NCBI GenBank assembly: GCA_030435675.1 | Contig: CM059622.1 | Coordinates: 1,426,001 to 1,490,000 of the forward strand | From: Steinernema hermaphroditum | Lineage: Eukaryota; Nematoda; Chromadorea; Rhabditida; Steinernematidae | Length of the DNA: 64,000 nucleotides | Reading direction: 5' to 3' | Part shown: positions 23,085 to 33,496 of the stretch, piece by piece | Position numbering within the stretch: the first letter of the stretch is position 1 | Layout: every line of letters starts with the position of its first letter | Made by a program: the position numbers and the translations under genes | The notes under the pieces: generated by a model | The model's database searches: none | Seen by the model: only the letters and a program-made list of their open reading frames with translations | Told to the model about the DNA's origin: nothing

Positions 23085-23420
23085 TCAGCCTCCATGTCTG
23101 GTTTTCTTCGATTTCTTCGGGGAACTCTTGGGCGACGGCGAGCGACTTCGTTCGCGAGTATTTTTCTTGTTTTTCGGGAAGCGTCCACGGCGATTATTAG
23201 CTGGGGCGGGTTGACTCGGTTGTAGTTGTCCACTGTGAGCCGCGGGAGATGTTTCGGAACTCTTCTTCTGGTTCTTTCGAGGACGGCCAGGTCCACGTCG
23301 CGGCGGGGACTGATCACGAGTCTGACTAGAGCTATCGGGTAACTGCGACAGGGGAGCGCTAGGTTCGTGCCTAAGCCATCTATCAGGAAGTGCAAGCCAT
23401 TTGACAAGGAGTGCAAGCAA
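23085..23420 (-). CDS. Open frame with an AT-hook inside the TIR element
   Basis: The frame is open but has no ATG at its start; it begins at a TTG or needs an upstream exon. It encodes SPPRRGPGRPRKNQKK, a textbook AT-hook with the Gly-Arg-Pro core, followed by Ser/Pro/Lys-rich basic sequence (SPKSSPKKSKKTR). That would suit a DNA-binding accessory protein. It could equally be chance coding in a GC-rich segment. Confidence 0.35.
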   Translation of the reverse strand: MLALLVKWLALPDRWLRHEPSAPLSQLPDSSSQTRDQSPPRRGPGRPRKNQKKSSETSPAAHSGQLQPSQPAPANNRRGRFPKNKKNTRERSRSPSPKSSPKKSKKTRHGG

Positions 23421-23505
23421 TCAATTCTCGCGGGTTCCTTTTTCCGCGGGTTCCGCAGACATCAGTGGCGGAGCGTACCGCCACGGGGGCACTCGCCATG
23501 GCGGG

Positions 23506-23796
23506 ATGCGCCATGGGGGCATGCGCCATGGGGGCATGCGCCATGGGGGCATGCGCCATGGCGACATCCACGGCGGGCGCATCACGGGTGGCAACAACCA
23601 CCTTAATCAGAACCTCTCCATCCCGGTGGTGGTCCACGTCCATGCCCCGCCTTCCGCTTCTGGAAGGCGGGCGAGAAAGAAGGCCAGGCAAAGCTCCGAA
23701 GAGAGCTCCGAAGAAAGCTCGGATGAGCCCGACGAGGAGCCCGAAGAAGAGTCCGAAGAAGAGCCGGAAGAAGAACCCGAAGAGGATGACTATTGA
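23506..23796 (+). CDS. Open frame with Met-Arg-His-Gly-Gly repeats and an acidic tail
   Basis: From the ATG at 23506, an imperfect 15 bp tandem repeat encodes MRHGG units, followed by a hydrophobic patch (LSIPVVVHVHAPP), a basic patch (GRRARKKAR) and a tail almost entirely of Glu, Asp, Ser and Pro up to the stop. Divergent to the AT-hook frame. No family recognised; the repeats also read open on the other strand, so confidence is low. Confidence 0.3.
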   Translation: MRHGGMRHGGMRHGGMRHGDIHGGRITGGNNHLNQNLSIPVVVHVHAPPSASGRRARKKARQSSEESSEESSDEPDEEPEEESEEEPEEEPEEDDY

Positions 23797-24113
23797 ACAG
23801 TTCCTTTTCTGTTTGTGATAAATTTGTTGATAAAAAACTTTGATCTTTGCAGTTAGTGGTTAAAGAACGTTTTGTCAGTGGAATTCTGTTTTGTCAGTGA
23901 AAATTGGTTTTGTCAATATAAATTCAGTTTTGTCAATTAAAAAATACTTTTGTCAAGATAAATACAGTTTTGTCAATCTAAATACCATTCTGTCAATTTT
24001 GGCCGGTTTTGTCAAGATAGATACGGTTTTGTCAATTTTGGTCGGTTTTGTCAAGATAAATACAGTTTTGTCAAGATAAATACCATTTTGGTCACTTCTC
24101 TCTAATAGAGCCG

Positions 24114-24682
24114 GTCTGTCTATGAAACCATTCTTCGACGAATCCCCGCGTAGCACTTAAGTACCATATGCACATGTTATGGATAAAGTTTGAGACGCCT
24201 GAGATGAATTCACTGAGCTATCCTACCAGCTGGTAAGTCGGTACCGTATTTGCTGTGCATTTTCCTTTAACATTTTAAACTTGGACAACTCTTAATGTAG
24301 ACTACTTTAGCGCTGTTATCATGCAATCGTGGAGATGTGGGGAATTGAGAGCGCAGGAGCGGAGCTCTTGGGTTGTTGCTCGGTGGATTGGCTCGAGGAT
24401 CAAGTAGACGTTCAGGACTTGGCACGTAGTGGTTCGGCATAGGAGTGACAAGCTAGACCCAAGTTCAAACGAACCAACTGTGTCCTCCACTTTTCCAGGG
24501 TTCCAAGATTACTTTACTTCTTGGTGGTTTAGCGGTCGTAAGATCGAATACAGTACTTTGTTGAGGTTAGGAGTGGGCTCGAGTTTGGCTTCGATAGCTG
24601 CTGAGGAGGAGAATCCTATGGGGTTGACAAGAGGCACAGCTTGTGATCATCTTTTATAGAGAGAGAGCATCAATACAGGGAG
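24114..24682. other. Intergenic
   Basis: No gene, repeat or RNA recognised. Confidence 0.4.
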
Positions 24683-25012
24683 TCAACTAAATACTGTCAC
24701 GCGCAAAAACAGCCATAATCTTTCTCCTGTCTCGTGGAAACGATGGACCACGCGGTGCACTTGTTTGCGGTGCAATTTGAGGGACTTCGAAATCACAGGA
24801 ATTGGTATCCCCCGCTTGTGGTGGGCGACGATGGCAGAGCGATCTTGTTCGGATACCATTTTAGCTGACGAATACAGAATTAATATCAGCGAATAACAGT
24901 ATTTAAAGGATAAAAAGACACGGAAAACGCGAAAGATACGACATAAGTGAGTGAGAAAGAATGAAAATAGGAAAAAAATTAAAAATCCGAACGCGTGACA
25001 GTATTTAGTTGA
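24683..25012 (-). mobile_element. Mariner-derived MITE with transposase N-terminus
   Basis: Inverted repeats TCAACTAAATACTGTCACGCG (24683-24703) and its complement (24992-25012). The reverse strand encodes MVSEQDRSAIVAHHKRGIPI followed by SKSLKLHRKQVHRVVHRF, a helix-turn-helix of the Tc1/mariner type, cut off before the catalytic domain. A 330 bp internally deleted derivative. No clear TA duplication at the ends. Confidence 0.75.
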
Positions 25013-25918
25013 CAATTACGGGAACATGGATGGTGGTCGCGGCGGGTCCGTCCGGGAATGACTGTCTCCTCCTGTCGTGGGGTGATCTTCCCTCTTTATT
25101 CGGGGGCGAGGGAGAGACAGTTCTTCCTAATAAAAATTCGTATATTACCTGACCGGAAAGCTTACGGTAGCATTCGAATGAGTCGAAGGTCAGAATTCTA
25201 CGGAAAGCGCTACGTGTATCATGGGTTACGGCAGTTAGATTGCTGTACGTTGATCTGTGGACCATGTGTCTTCAGTGAACAGCGTCTACCACACGGATCT
25301 CCTTATTTGCAGCAATTTATCTGCAAATGTACGGGTATCAGGAAAATTCCGCATATAGGCATTCTTCTCTGTGCTGCAGCGATTGATAGAGCGAAGGATG
25401 ACTTCATACCATGGAGTACGGTATGTCGTCCGGGTGTCGACCCTCCAGTGTTTCCCTTTCAAGCTCTTCGGTTCTTGGTGCCGAAGCATTCTTTTCTGTC
25501 TCCGACTTCAACTCAGGGATCTTCTTCGAACCGCAGCGGTGATTATGGTAGCTCTTTTTTGTGCATGGTTCAACCTTTCTTCGTTTTTCTCATGAGGGGA
25601 ATGAGCTGAAGAACCTCATCGACGGCTCCCTTTATCGGACGCGATGACTCATTGTCCCTGAAAGGGATAGACGAAAGAAGGCTTGTAGCTCGACAACCTG
25701 CAAAGCGAAACGGGTTTCACCATCGTGTTCGTCGGCAAAAGCTGGGTGGGGATTGTGGAACCCTCATAAAGATTTCCAGCCTTTTGAGTTTGACTCTCCT
25801 CGTCTCCGTGGTCCCGACGCGATCACCCTGAGTTCACAATTCCCTCCTTTTTTCAGTGACTTTTCAGAGAGACCCTCGCCGTTTTGAGGTTTTCACCACT
25901 TGAATCAAAGCTTCCCTC
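25013..25918. other. Intergenic with an unexplained long open frame
   Basis: A forward frame from 25058 to 25609 is open for 183 codons but matches nothing, and its reverse strand is also partly open. It has no splice or poly(A) context. The right end is the upstream region of the FRA10AC1 gene. Confidence 0.3.
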
Positions 25919-27627
25919 ATGGCTTCATCATTCGCCGACGATCCGCTGGACAACGTTTACGCTGTGGACAGGAAGCGGCCGCGTCAGGAACCGTCCACGT
26001 CGGCCGAAATTCAACGTGTTTGGTAAGACTTTTGCTACGTTTTTGGTCATATTTGATGTCTTCGTTCTCATGTTCTTTTCTTATTCCTAGCCGTTGCAAA
26101 CGTTGATGGAAATAAGATGAATTAAAGTGGAATCAAACGCTCGTTTCTTTACCGTTTATCTTTTGAATCCGGCCAATCGCAAAAAAAACCCTCAAATGAC
26201 GTTACAAATAATATATAATAATGCTGATGAATTTTGCGGTTTTGAATTAGATTTATGTCATCTCGTTCAGTTTTGACTAACTTGTTTAATCGTCCATCGC
26301 TTCTAATCTTCATATAATCTGTTCATTTTTGTCAAATTTATGATGCTAGATGGATGTGTACAAGAACTACATCGGTCGTCGTGCAATTTGATCGATTCTG
26401 AGCTCTACTGGGCGAAGCTTCCAGTGTTTTTGTTATGCATTCACTTCTATCACTCATCCCATTTCAGGCGCCGAGGAAGTGGACCTTATTTCTAGTCGTT
26501 CCATACATTGGTGGAAATGAAATGAATGAAGGTGGAATCAAATGGTCGTTTCCTTACCGGTGGCTGAATCCCGCCCATCACAAATCCCGCCCATTACAAA
26601 CAGTCTTTCGCTGATGAATTTTGTAATTTTGAAGTGAATTTGAGTCATTTGGTTCCGTTTGGCTAACTTGCGTTGAAATTTGTGTTGCTAGATGGATGTG
26701 CACAAGAACTGCACCTGTTGTCCTGCAATTTTTATCGATTTTTGCCGAAGCTTCCAGTGTTTTTCTCGTTCATTCACTCCGCTCACTCATCCCATTTTCA
26801 GGCGCCGAAGAAGCGGACCATCCATCGACGCTTACACGCGCCACAAGCAGCTGATCAACAACTACTTGCTCTTCCATCCAGGCGCCACGAAACAATTGGT
26901 TCGAGACGAGTCCCGCGACAAGAACGATTTTGACGTTATCCGTGAGAATCACAAGTTTCTCTGGGACAGCGCAGATGAAGACCTGAGTTGGGAGGCCCGA
27001 CTGGCGAAGCGCTATTATGACAAGCTGTTCAAGGAGTATTGCATTGCCGATCTGAGCCGGTACAAGGAGAACAAAGTGGCTCTGCGGTGGCGGATTGAGA
27101 AAGAAGTGAGGTCGGGGAAAGGCCAGTTTATCTGTGGGAACAAGCATTGTTCAAGCGAGAAAGGATTGGATAGTTGGGAGGTTGGCTGTTTGAAATGGCA
27201 GCTTCGTAAAGTCGACTTTTAGGTCAATTTCGCATACAAAGAAGAACGGATCCAAAAGAATGCTCTGGTCAAGCTGCGATTATGTCCGCAGTGTTCCGCA
27301 AAGCTCAACTATCACAGCCAGAAGAAGAAGGCCCAGCGAAAACTGAAGAGCAAAAAGCCTAGGAAGCGACGTAGCAGCGTTCTTGAAGATGAAAGCGAGT
27401 CAGTACATGTGAAGAGAGCAGTAAAAGAAGAACCACAGGATGATGAGGACCCACAAAAAGCGGAACAAGTGAGATTTGCCGTTGACACCAAAATAATTCG
27501 ATGGGTTTAGGCAGAAGAGAGAAAGGAAGAACCTGACAGCGTATGGAGCAAGCCGAGGGCTGTCGTTGACGAGGAAGCCGCGCGGGAAGAAGCGCTCGAT
27601 GAGTTCCTGGATGATTTGCTGTTTTGA
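25919..27627 (+). CDS. FRA10AC1: FRA10AC1-family protein (281 aa)
   Basis: Four exons: 25919-26022, 26802-27180, 27223-27468, 27511-27627, all phases consistent (TG|G, then phase 0). FRA10AC1 proteins are nuclear and spliceosome-associated. The conserved core is unmistakable: RDKNDFDVIRENHKFLW, then RLAKRYYDKLFKEYCIADLS and RYKENK, then SGKGQFICGNKHC, and in exon 3 a second Cys pair (LRLCPQCSAKLNYH) completing a zinc-binding set. The tail is Lys/Arg then Glu/Asp rich and ends DEFLDDLLF. The first 34 residues are family-variable. The 779 nt first intron contains a decoy copy of the exon 2 acceptor (see findings). Confidence 0.93.
26100..26815 (+). repeat. Tandem duplication across FRA10AC1 intron 1 and the exon 2 acceptor
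   Basis: About 26100-26480 and 26505-26815 are diverged direct copies (GTGGAATCAAA, GCTAGATGGATGTG, GAAGCTTCCAGTG, CTCATCCCAT then TTCAGGCGCCGA). The first copy carries an acceptor at 26467 followed by an in-frame TAG at 26493. Confidence 0.75.
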
Positions 27628-28050
27628 ATACTGTTGCTGCAGAAGTAAATAATGTGGGAAGAAAGATTCTCTGCAGAGTATGAACACAGCAAGATACACT
27701 TGACGTCAATTGGCCAACGACCGCCAAATTCCCGAGAAGGCCTCCCAAATGACTTTTCGTGGAGAAATTGCACGATTCAGACAGTCATCTTTTGTACTTT
27801 ACCTTTGCAGGACAGTGTTTGTTATCCTCGCTACTTGTCCTTTGCATCTAGAAACTCGACATAGAAATAAGAGCAAATATAGATTTCGGCACTTTTTCAT
27901 AGAATTTCAGCTCCGATACTGACTCCGCTTTTCAGAGAGACCGATAAAAGCACATGGATGAGCGATCATTCCGAAATGGTCTAGACTCGAAGTGTATGTT
28001 TCAGACAGAAGCTGTTGCAGCCCGATCATGTCGCAGGTCAGTTGTTGGAA
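27628..28050 (+). other. Intergenic between FRA10AC1 and the mucin-like gene
   Basis: 3' flank of FRA10AC1 and 5' flank of the mucin-like gene, both on the plus strand. No poly(A) hexamer stands out near 27640. Nothing else seen. Confidence 0.4.
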
Positions 28051-31000
28051 ATGCGACTCCTGAAAGCGGTTGTCTTCTGTGTGGTGCTCTTCGGCAACGC
28101 TGCTGCTGCTACCGACCCAGTCATTGCATCTGAAGTCGATGGTATGAACTTGTTTCTTACGAGCGAATCATTTCTTTTCAGGACATGGAGTGGACCCATC
28201 TACTGCGATTGCGGATTCGAACACTGCCGTCAACTTCGACGGTTTGTTTTTCTTCCTTTACAGTGCCTGAGTAACCTTTCCTTTTCAGACCTTTCAGACT
28301 TCTTGATGCCTCGGGTGCGAATGAACATTAAGGGAATGGAAAACGCAGGCTCTGAGGAGGAATCGATATTCGAAGCTGCGACGACAGCGACTGCGACAAA
28401 TACCACGGCCAATGCGACAAACAGCACTATGTCGACTACAAAAACCAGTGCAGCTTCGACGATAACATCCAGTACCAAACCGATCGCGAATACCAGTACT
28501 CCGACGAACGCCTCGGTGATTACGGCTGCTCCGACGAACGCCTCGTCGACTACTAGTACTCCGGCGAACGCCTCGTCGACTACCAGTACCCCGGCGAACG
28601 CCTCGACGACAACGGATACTGCGACGAATGCCTCAACTACCAGTACTCCGACGAATGCCTCGACTACGGCTACTCCGACAAACGCCTCGGTGACTACGGC
28701 TACTCCGACGAACGCCTCGGTGACTACGGCTATTCCGACGAACGCCTCGGTGACTACGGCTACTTCGACGAATGCCTCGACTACGGCTACTCCGACAAAC
28801 GTCTCGGTCACTACGGCTACTCCGACGAACGCCTCGGTGACTACGGCTACTTCGACGAATGCCTCGACTACGGCTACTCCGACAAACGCTTCGGTGACTA
28901 CGGCTACTCCGACGAACGCCTCGACGAATGCGGCTATTCCGACGAACGCCTCGGTGATTACGGCTATTCCGACGAACGCCTCGACTACGGATGCTCCGAC
29001 GAATGCCTCAACGATTACGGCTACTCCGACGAACGCCTCGGTGACTACGGCTACTCCGACGAACGCCTCGACTACGGATGCTCCGACGAATGCCTCAACG
29101 ATTACGGCTACTCCGACGAACGCCTCGGTGACTACGGCTACTCCGACAAACGTCTCGGTCACTACGGCTACTCCGACGAACGCCTCGGTGACTACGGCTA
29201 CTTCGACGAATGCCTCGACTACGGATGCTCCGACAAATGCCTCAACGATTACGGCTACTCCGACGAACGCCTCGGTGACTACGGCTACTCCGACGAACTC
29301 CTCGACGATTGCGGCTATTCCGACGAACGCCTCGCCGACTACGGCTGCTGCGACGAACGCCTCCATGATTGCGGCTGCTGCAACGACCGCCTCAACAAGT
29401 ACGACAAGTACGACTACCAGTACTCCGACGACTACGACAAGTACAACGACGACTACCAGTACTTCGACGACTACTCCGTCGACTATGACAAGTACGACGA
29501 CGACTACCAGTACTCCGACGACTACGTCAAGTACGACGACCACTACAGGTACTTCGACGACGACGACTACTCCGACGACCACCAGTACTTCGACGACTAC
29601 GACTAGTACGACGACGACTACGTCTACTCCGACGACTACGTCAAGTACGACGACGACTACCAGTACTTCGACGACTACGACTACTTCGACGACTACGACT
29701 ACTCCGACGACTACTACAAGTACGACGACGACTACAACTACTCCGACGACTACGACTACTCCGACTACTCCGACCACTACTAGTACTTCGACGACTACGA
29801 CTAGTACTCCGACGACTACTACAAGTACGACGACTACGACTACTCCGACGACCACCAGTACTTCGACGACTACGACTAGTACGACGACGACTACGAGTAC
29901 GACTACTCCGACGACCACCAGTACTTCGACGACTACGACTACTCCGACGACTACCAGTACTTCGACGACTACGACTAGTACGACGACGACTACGAGTACG
30001 ACTACTCCGACGACCACCAGTACTTCGACGACTACGACTACTCCGACGACCACCAGTACTTCGACGACTACGACTACTCCGACGACTACCAGTACTTCGA
30101 CGACTACGACTAGTACGACGACTACGACTACTCCGACCACTACTACTACTTCTACGACAACGACTACGACTAGCACGACTACGACTACAACTACTCCGAC
30201 GACTACGACTAGCACGACGACGACGACGACTACGACTACGACTACGACTACTCCGACGACTACCAGTACTTCGACGACTACGACTAGCACGACGACGACC
30301 ACGACTACTCCGACCACTACTAGTACTTCGACGTCTACGACTACTCCGACGACTACGACTAGTACGACGAAGATTCCTTATGTGACGATCCCTACTGAGT
30401 CAACAGCGGAGGAGGAGGATCCGTTTCCGGATGAAGAACCCAATTTCGAGAACCCGATCAGCAGTGGAACGCCGGAACCGTGAGTTTCTCAAAGTAGAAA
30501 CGTTTTCTACTTGCTTTTTTCAGCGAAGAAGCGAATCTTACGCTTGTTGTTATCATTCCCATTGTGGTCGTCTTCTCCGTAATCGTCGTTGGTTCGATCA
30601 TAGGATTCTTCTTGTGGCGCCGTCACAGAAAGCGCAAGGAGGAGAAGGAGCGCGCCAACGCCAAGCCCATGTTCGCCGGAGCGCCACCAAGCGATGTTAG
30701 TCGTAGTTCGAAGCGTTCGGGTGGAGCGGCAAGACCGCGACTCGGTGGGCCGAGTAAGTCGGGAGAGACCGTCGCTCCGGAGAGGAGGTTTGCTACAGGC
30801 CCTAACGCCCCACAGCATTTGCCGGCCAAGGCTTTCAAGCATATGGGACCGATCCATCTTCGTCCGCTTGCGGAACAGGTATGCTTGCCTTGCGAACTAT
30901 TTAGCAATTAACTTTGTTTAGGCGCACCTTTTCGAATCCGTGAGGAGTGAGTCTGTATCGGATAGCGCCAATGTCCATTTTGATGAAGAGAACAATCTTG

Positions 31001-31089
31001 TTTTTGACATCGGCTCGGAAGTAGAGCAACGCTACGAGGGGGGTCGCGCGCTGCCGAAGAAGCCGCCTACGAAGCGTTTAATGAAGTAA
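28051..31089 (+). CDS. Mucin-like single-pass membrane protein (954 aa)
   Basis: Five exons: 28051-28141, 28182-28241, 28289-30479, 30524-30878, 30922-31089. The ATG at 28051 is chosen because a signal peptide follows at once (MRLLKAVVFCVVLFGNAAAA). The ectodomain is Thr-rich: about 30 units of the type TPTNASVTTA, each with an Asn-x-Ser sequon, then about 330 residues of almost pure Thr/Ser/Pro, which would be densely O-glycosylated. A helix at about 786-812 (ends GSIIGFFLW, then RRHRKRK) anchors it. The cytoplasmic tail holds FATGPNAPQHLP, FKHMGP, LRPLAEQAHLFESV and a basic Pro motif, LPKKPPTKR. These tail motifs recur in the gene at 46807-48233, so the tail is the conserved functional part. 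The role is inferred only: a glycocalyx or adhesion receptor. Confidence 0.85.
28500..30370 (+). repeat. Coding minisatellite of the mucin domain
   Basis: 28500-29390 is a 27/30 bp repeat (ACTCCGACGAACGCCTCG core, with ACTACGGCT). 29395-30370 is a degenerate ACG/ACT trinucleotide array. Such arrays vary in length between individuals and are prone to assembly collapse, so the copy number here is only as good as the assembly. Confidence 0.9.
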
Positions 31090-31402
31090 GATCACAGACC
31101 AGTTCGTGCTTTGTCACTGATATCGTGCATTCGGTAAAGTTTCTTTTTCCATTTATGAGAAGGGCATATCTGCGGGGAGGCACAAAGTTTCGAATTTTGC
31201 AGAAATATCGAAGCCGAGCGGCTCGAGCGAGGGACCGTATAAACATGCGAACAGAAAGGTCATATTCTAGACGTGCTACTCTGCAGAAAAAGTAGACTTG
31301 TCTAGAATTTTGCTATCTAAGACATTCAGATGCAGAGTTCTGTTCGAAGAACAAAGTTGTACATATTGGACTGACAGTGAAGCCACTCTCTTTGTAGCAT
31401 TC

Positions 31403-31612
31403 TTAGCAGAAGTCGAGATGGCAGCGCTTTACGCGGTTCAACGGCACTTGTCCGATGGCCCCGGATTCGTCGGACTGACTGGAACGCACTCCTTGGGAAG
31501 TTGGGACTGAAAGGACAGAGATTACACCGCTGCGGAGTGACCATTAGTCACCAGAAAGAGCGGCTCCGAAGAAGGCGACGATGGCGAAGAGGAGGAAGAA
31601 GAAGCGGACCAT
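31403..31612 (-). CDS. CHLDFC peptide precursor, copy A (54 aa, VPTS type)
   Basis: Two exons, 31612-31552 and 31506-31403 (44 nt excluded as intron between them is 45 nt, GTGACT...CTTTCAG, phase 1). Exon 1 is the signal peptide MVRFFFLLFAIVAFFGAALS. Exon 2 is a 34-residue pro-part starting VPTSQGVRSS and ending LNRVKR-CHLDFC then stop. A Lys-Arg site, as cut by kexin-type proprotein convertases, would free the hexapeptide CHLDFC with a Cys at each end, able to close a disulfide ring. The encoded precursor is identical to copy F. Divergent partner of copy B. I do not recognise the family; a secreted signalling or defence peptide is the inference. Confidence 0.8.
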
Positions 31613-31976
31613 GGTGGGAGGAAGGACTTATCGGATGGCTGAAGAAGGTGCCACTCTTTAAGAGCTCATCCGAACAAGGAAGCTCTGTGTGATCTTCTGG
31701 TCAAACAGGTTATTCCGATCGTAGTTGCGACCTTTCGGCGATTTTATATAATTTTAAGATCAGCGCAGAGATCGAAACGTTTTTGCAAATCGCGAATTTC
31801 GCGTTTTTTCGCCGATTTCGAAGGAAAAGGGAAGCGAAATCTTTTTTTTGCGCTCCGCCAGAGATCGCTTTTTTGCTTTTGTGACCTGTTTCCGAAAAAG
31901 ACGATATCGTACTTCCTCTATGGAAGCTGTATTTAAGCAGTTCTGCGGTCAAATCCCCATCGATTTGGCTGTCATC
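31613..31976. promoter_or_regulatory. Bidirectional promoter of peptide pair A/B
   Basis: 364 bp between the two start codons, almost identical in all three pairs (34112-34475 and, inverted, 35793-36156). Core-promoter-like AT boxes sit about 45 bp before each ATG: TATTTAAG near 31930 for copy B and CTCTTTAAGAG near 31655 for copy A. A central TTATATAATTTTAAGATC lies at 31743. Also contains the near-palindrome TCGCGAATTTCGCG and repeated TTTCG words. Confidence 0.6.
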
Positions 31977-32179
31977 ATGGTCCGCTTCCTCCTCTTCGTC
32001 CTCGCCATCGTCGCTTTCTTCGGAGCCGCTCTTGCTGGTAGCTAAAAGCTCTTCCAAAGTCAACTCTATCCCCAATTTCAGGCGTAGAGCAGCAGCCTGA
32101 TCATCCCCTCACTGCTGCCGAACAGCCCGGCGAGGTCCCACGTATCCGCGCCAAACGCTGCCACCTCGATTTCTGTTGA
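31977..32179 (+). CDS. CHLDFC peptide precursor, copy B (52 aa, VEQQ type)
   Basis: Exons 31977-32037 and 32082-32179, intron of 44 nt in the same position and phase as copy A. Signal peptide MVRFLLFVLAIVAFFGAALA, pro-part GVEQQPDHPLTAAEQPGEVP, then RIRAKR and the terminal CHLDFC. The pro-part shares nothing with the VPTS type except the end, while the signal peptide and hexapeptide are nearly the same: the two ends are conserved and the middle is free. A poly(A) signal AATAAA lies near 32281. Confidence 0.82.
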
Positions 32180-32545
32180 AGAACTGCTCCAAAATCTGCC
32201 ATTTTCCAAGAATATGGATGTGAAAATGCCTTTCTTATGACCGTATCATGTGTCCCAATGTGCTACCGTACTACCTTCCAATAAATAACTTTCTTTAACC
32301 TCGAAATCTAGGAATAGAATTGGAACATTTGAGATATTCCACACACGATATGATGATGTGATATTCTTCCAAGGCTACTGTATATCGCCATTTCGTAGGA
32401 AGGCATTGGAAATGATGGTTAGCATTGTTTTCAGGAGAACATTGCGGTGCACAACAATTCCAAATTGTCACAATTTTGCATCGCAAAGCGAAGAAGAAAC
32501 TTTATTAAATCTGAAAATTGCCAAGAACAACCATAATCTTCAAGG

Positions 32546-33496
32546 ATGCAAGGCATCTCCCACTTCTTTGACGTTAGCAACTCAGCAATGGCTTGGCAGG
32601 CGTGGACGGAAACACTGATGCCCCAAAGCGACGCCTACGATGTCCACTACGCACTCCTCAGTCCCGTCTTCGCCACACGCGTCGCCGCCGTCGCCAAGTA
32701 CGTCCGAGAACGAATGCCCCCGAAGCTCGTCGAGAATAATCGCTTCATCGCCTCCTTGAACACCTCGGATGTGCCCGAAACGGGACCCTACGGCGCTCTG
32801 GTTAACAGTGCCGTCGAATTCGTGAAGCTTGTGGTGCTGGTCCACGCTCGCACGGATCCTATGGTAGTCGCCCACTTCTTCAACGAGCTCCAGCGCTCTA
32901 TGGACGTTCTCGATGAACAGAAGAAGCTGAGGAGCGTCGAGGAGGAGAAGCAGGAGCTGAGGTTGGAGGGCTGGGCGGAGAACTACGAGAAGCTGCTGAA
33001 GAGGAAGGAGGCCGAGGTCGAGTCGGCCCGGAAGCAGATGGAGCAGCAGGAAAGAAGGATCCAAAAGCTGAAGCAAGAAGGGGCGAATAGGGTGGAAGAG
33101 CTCGAGAAGAGGCTGGATCAGGAGAGCAGAAGAAGTGGCCAGCTGAAGGCGGACCTCGAGGAGGAGATCCTGTGGTTGAGGGAGAACGCGAGCAGCCTCG
33201 AAGAAGAGAACCTAGATCTCAAGGAGGAGCTGATGGATCTGGAGGAGAAGATCAAGAAGCTCGTGAAGAAGAGAGAAGAAGAGAACGAGCTGGGACGAGA
33301 ATTGGTTGAAGCCCTCGAAGAGAAGGTTCTAAAAGGACAAAAAGAGTTGGGCAAAGAAGAGGAGCGGAGAATCAACGCAGTTCACGAGTTGAAGCAGAAG
33401 GTGAAGAGGTTGCAACTGCAGGTGCTGCATTATCAGAGGGCTACCGAGAAGTTGCAGCTGTCTTACAACACGCTTCAAAAGCTCTTGTTGAAATGA
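32546..33496 (+). CDS. Intronless coiled-coil protein (316 aa)
   Basis: Single open exon with AATAAA at 33541. Residues 1-115 form a mixed, probably globular region (with LLSPVFATRVAAVAKYVRER and SAVEFVKLVVLVHARTD). Residues 120-310 are a nearly unbroken Glu/Lys/Arg/Leu heptad pattern, a long coiled coil. M1 or the Met 14 codons later (MAWQAWTETL) could be the start. It lies between peptide pairs A/B and C/D and is absent between C/D and E/F. The lack of introns among intron-rich neighbours may mean retroposition. Family not recognised; coiled-coil similarity alone is uninformative. Confidence 0.7.
   Translation: MQGISHFFDVSNSAMAWQAWTETLMPQSDAYDVHYALLSPVFATRVAAVAKYVRERMPPKLVENNRFIASLNTSDVPETGPYGALVNSAVEFVKLVVLVHARTDPMVVAHFFNELQRSMDVLDEQKKLRSVEEEKQELRLEGWAENYEKLLKRKEAEVESARKQMEQQERRIQKLKQEGANRVEELEKRLDQESRRSGQLKADLEEEILWLRENASSLEEENLDLKEELMDLEEKIKKLVKKREEENELGRELVEALEEKVLKGQKELGKEEERRINAVHELKQKVKRLQLQVLHYQRATEKLQLSYNTLQKLLLK

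Larger units (their letters stand above)
22736..24113. mobile_element. 1.38 kb TIR element with GATA-rich subterminal arrays
   Basis: Termini are inverted repeats CGGCTCTATTAG-GAGAAGTG on the left and its complement on the right (one mismatch in the first 20), flanked by the 6 bp direct repeat GTCTGT (22730-22735 and 24114-24119). Inside each terminus is an array of units built on TTATCTTGACAAAAC, inverted in the right arm, so many copies of AGATAA (a WGATAR GATA-factor site) face inwards. The centre (23085-23796) has two divergent open frames, listed separately. No transposase motif was seen. The superfamily is not assigned; 6 bp duplications are known for few groups. Confidence 0.82.

Noticed and set aside
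22790..24079. Regular repeats with spacer-like variation, resembling a CRISPR array
   Set aside because: The units are not separated by unique spacers, they appear inverted on the two sides, and the genome is eukaryotic. They are subterminal repeats of a TIR element.
25058..25609. 183-codon forward frame downstream of the mariner MITE
   Set aside because: No family resemblance, no poly(A) or splice context, and the complementary strand is also partly open. Mentioned only in the intergenic entry.
28230..30317. A 695-codon reverse-strand open frame rich in Val
   Set aside because: It is the antisense shadow of the Thr codons (ACN reversed gives NGT) of the mucin repeat. The forward frame has a signal peptide, splice sites and a TM tail.
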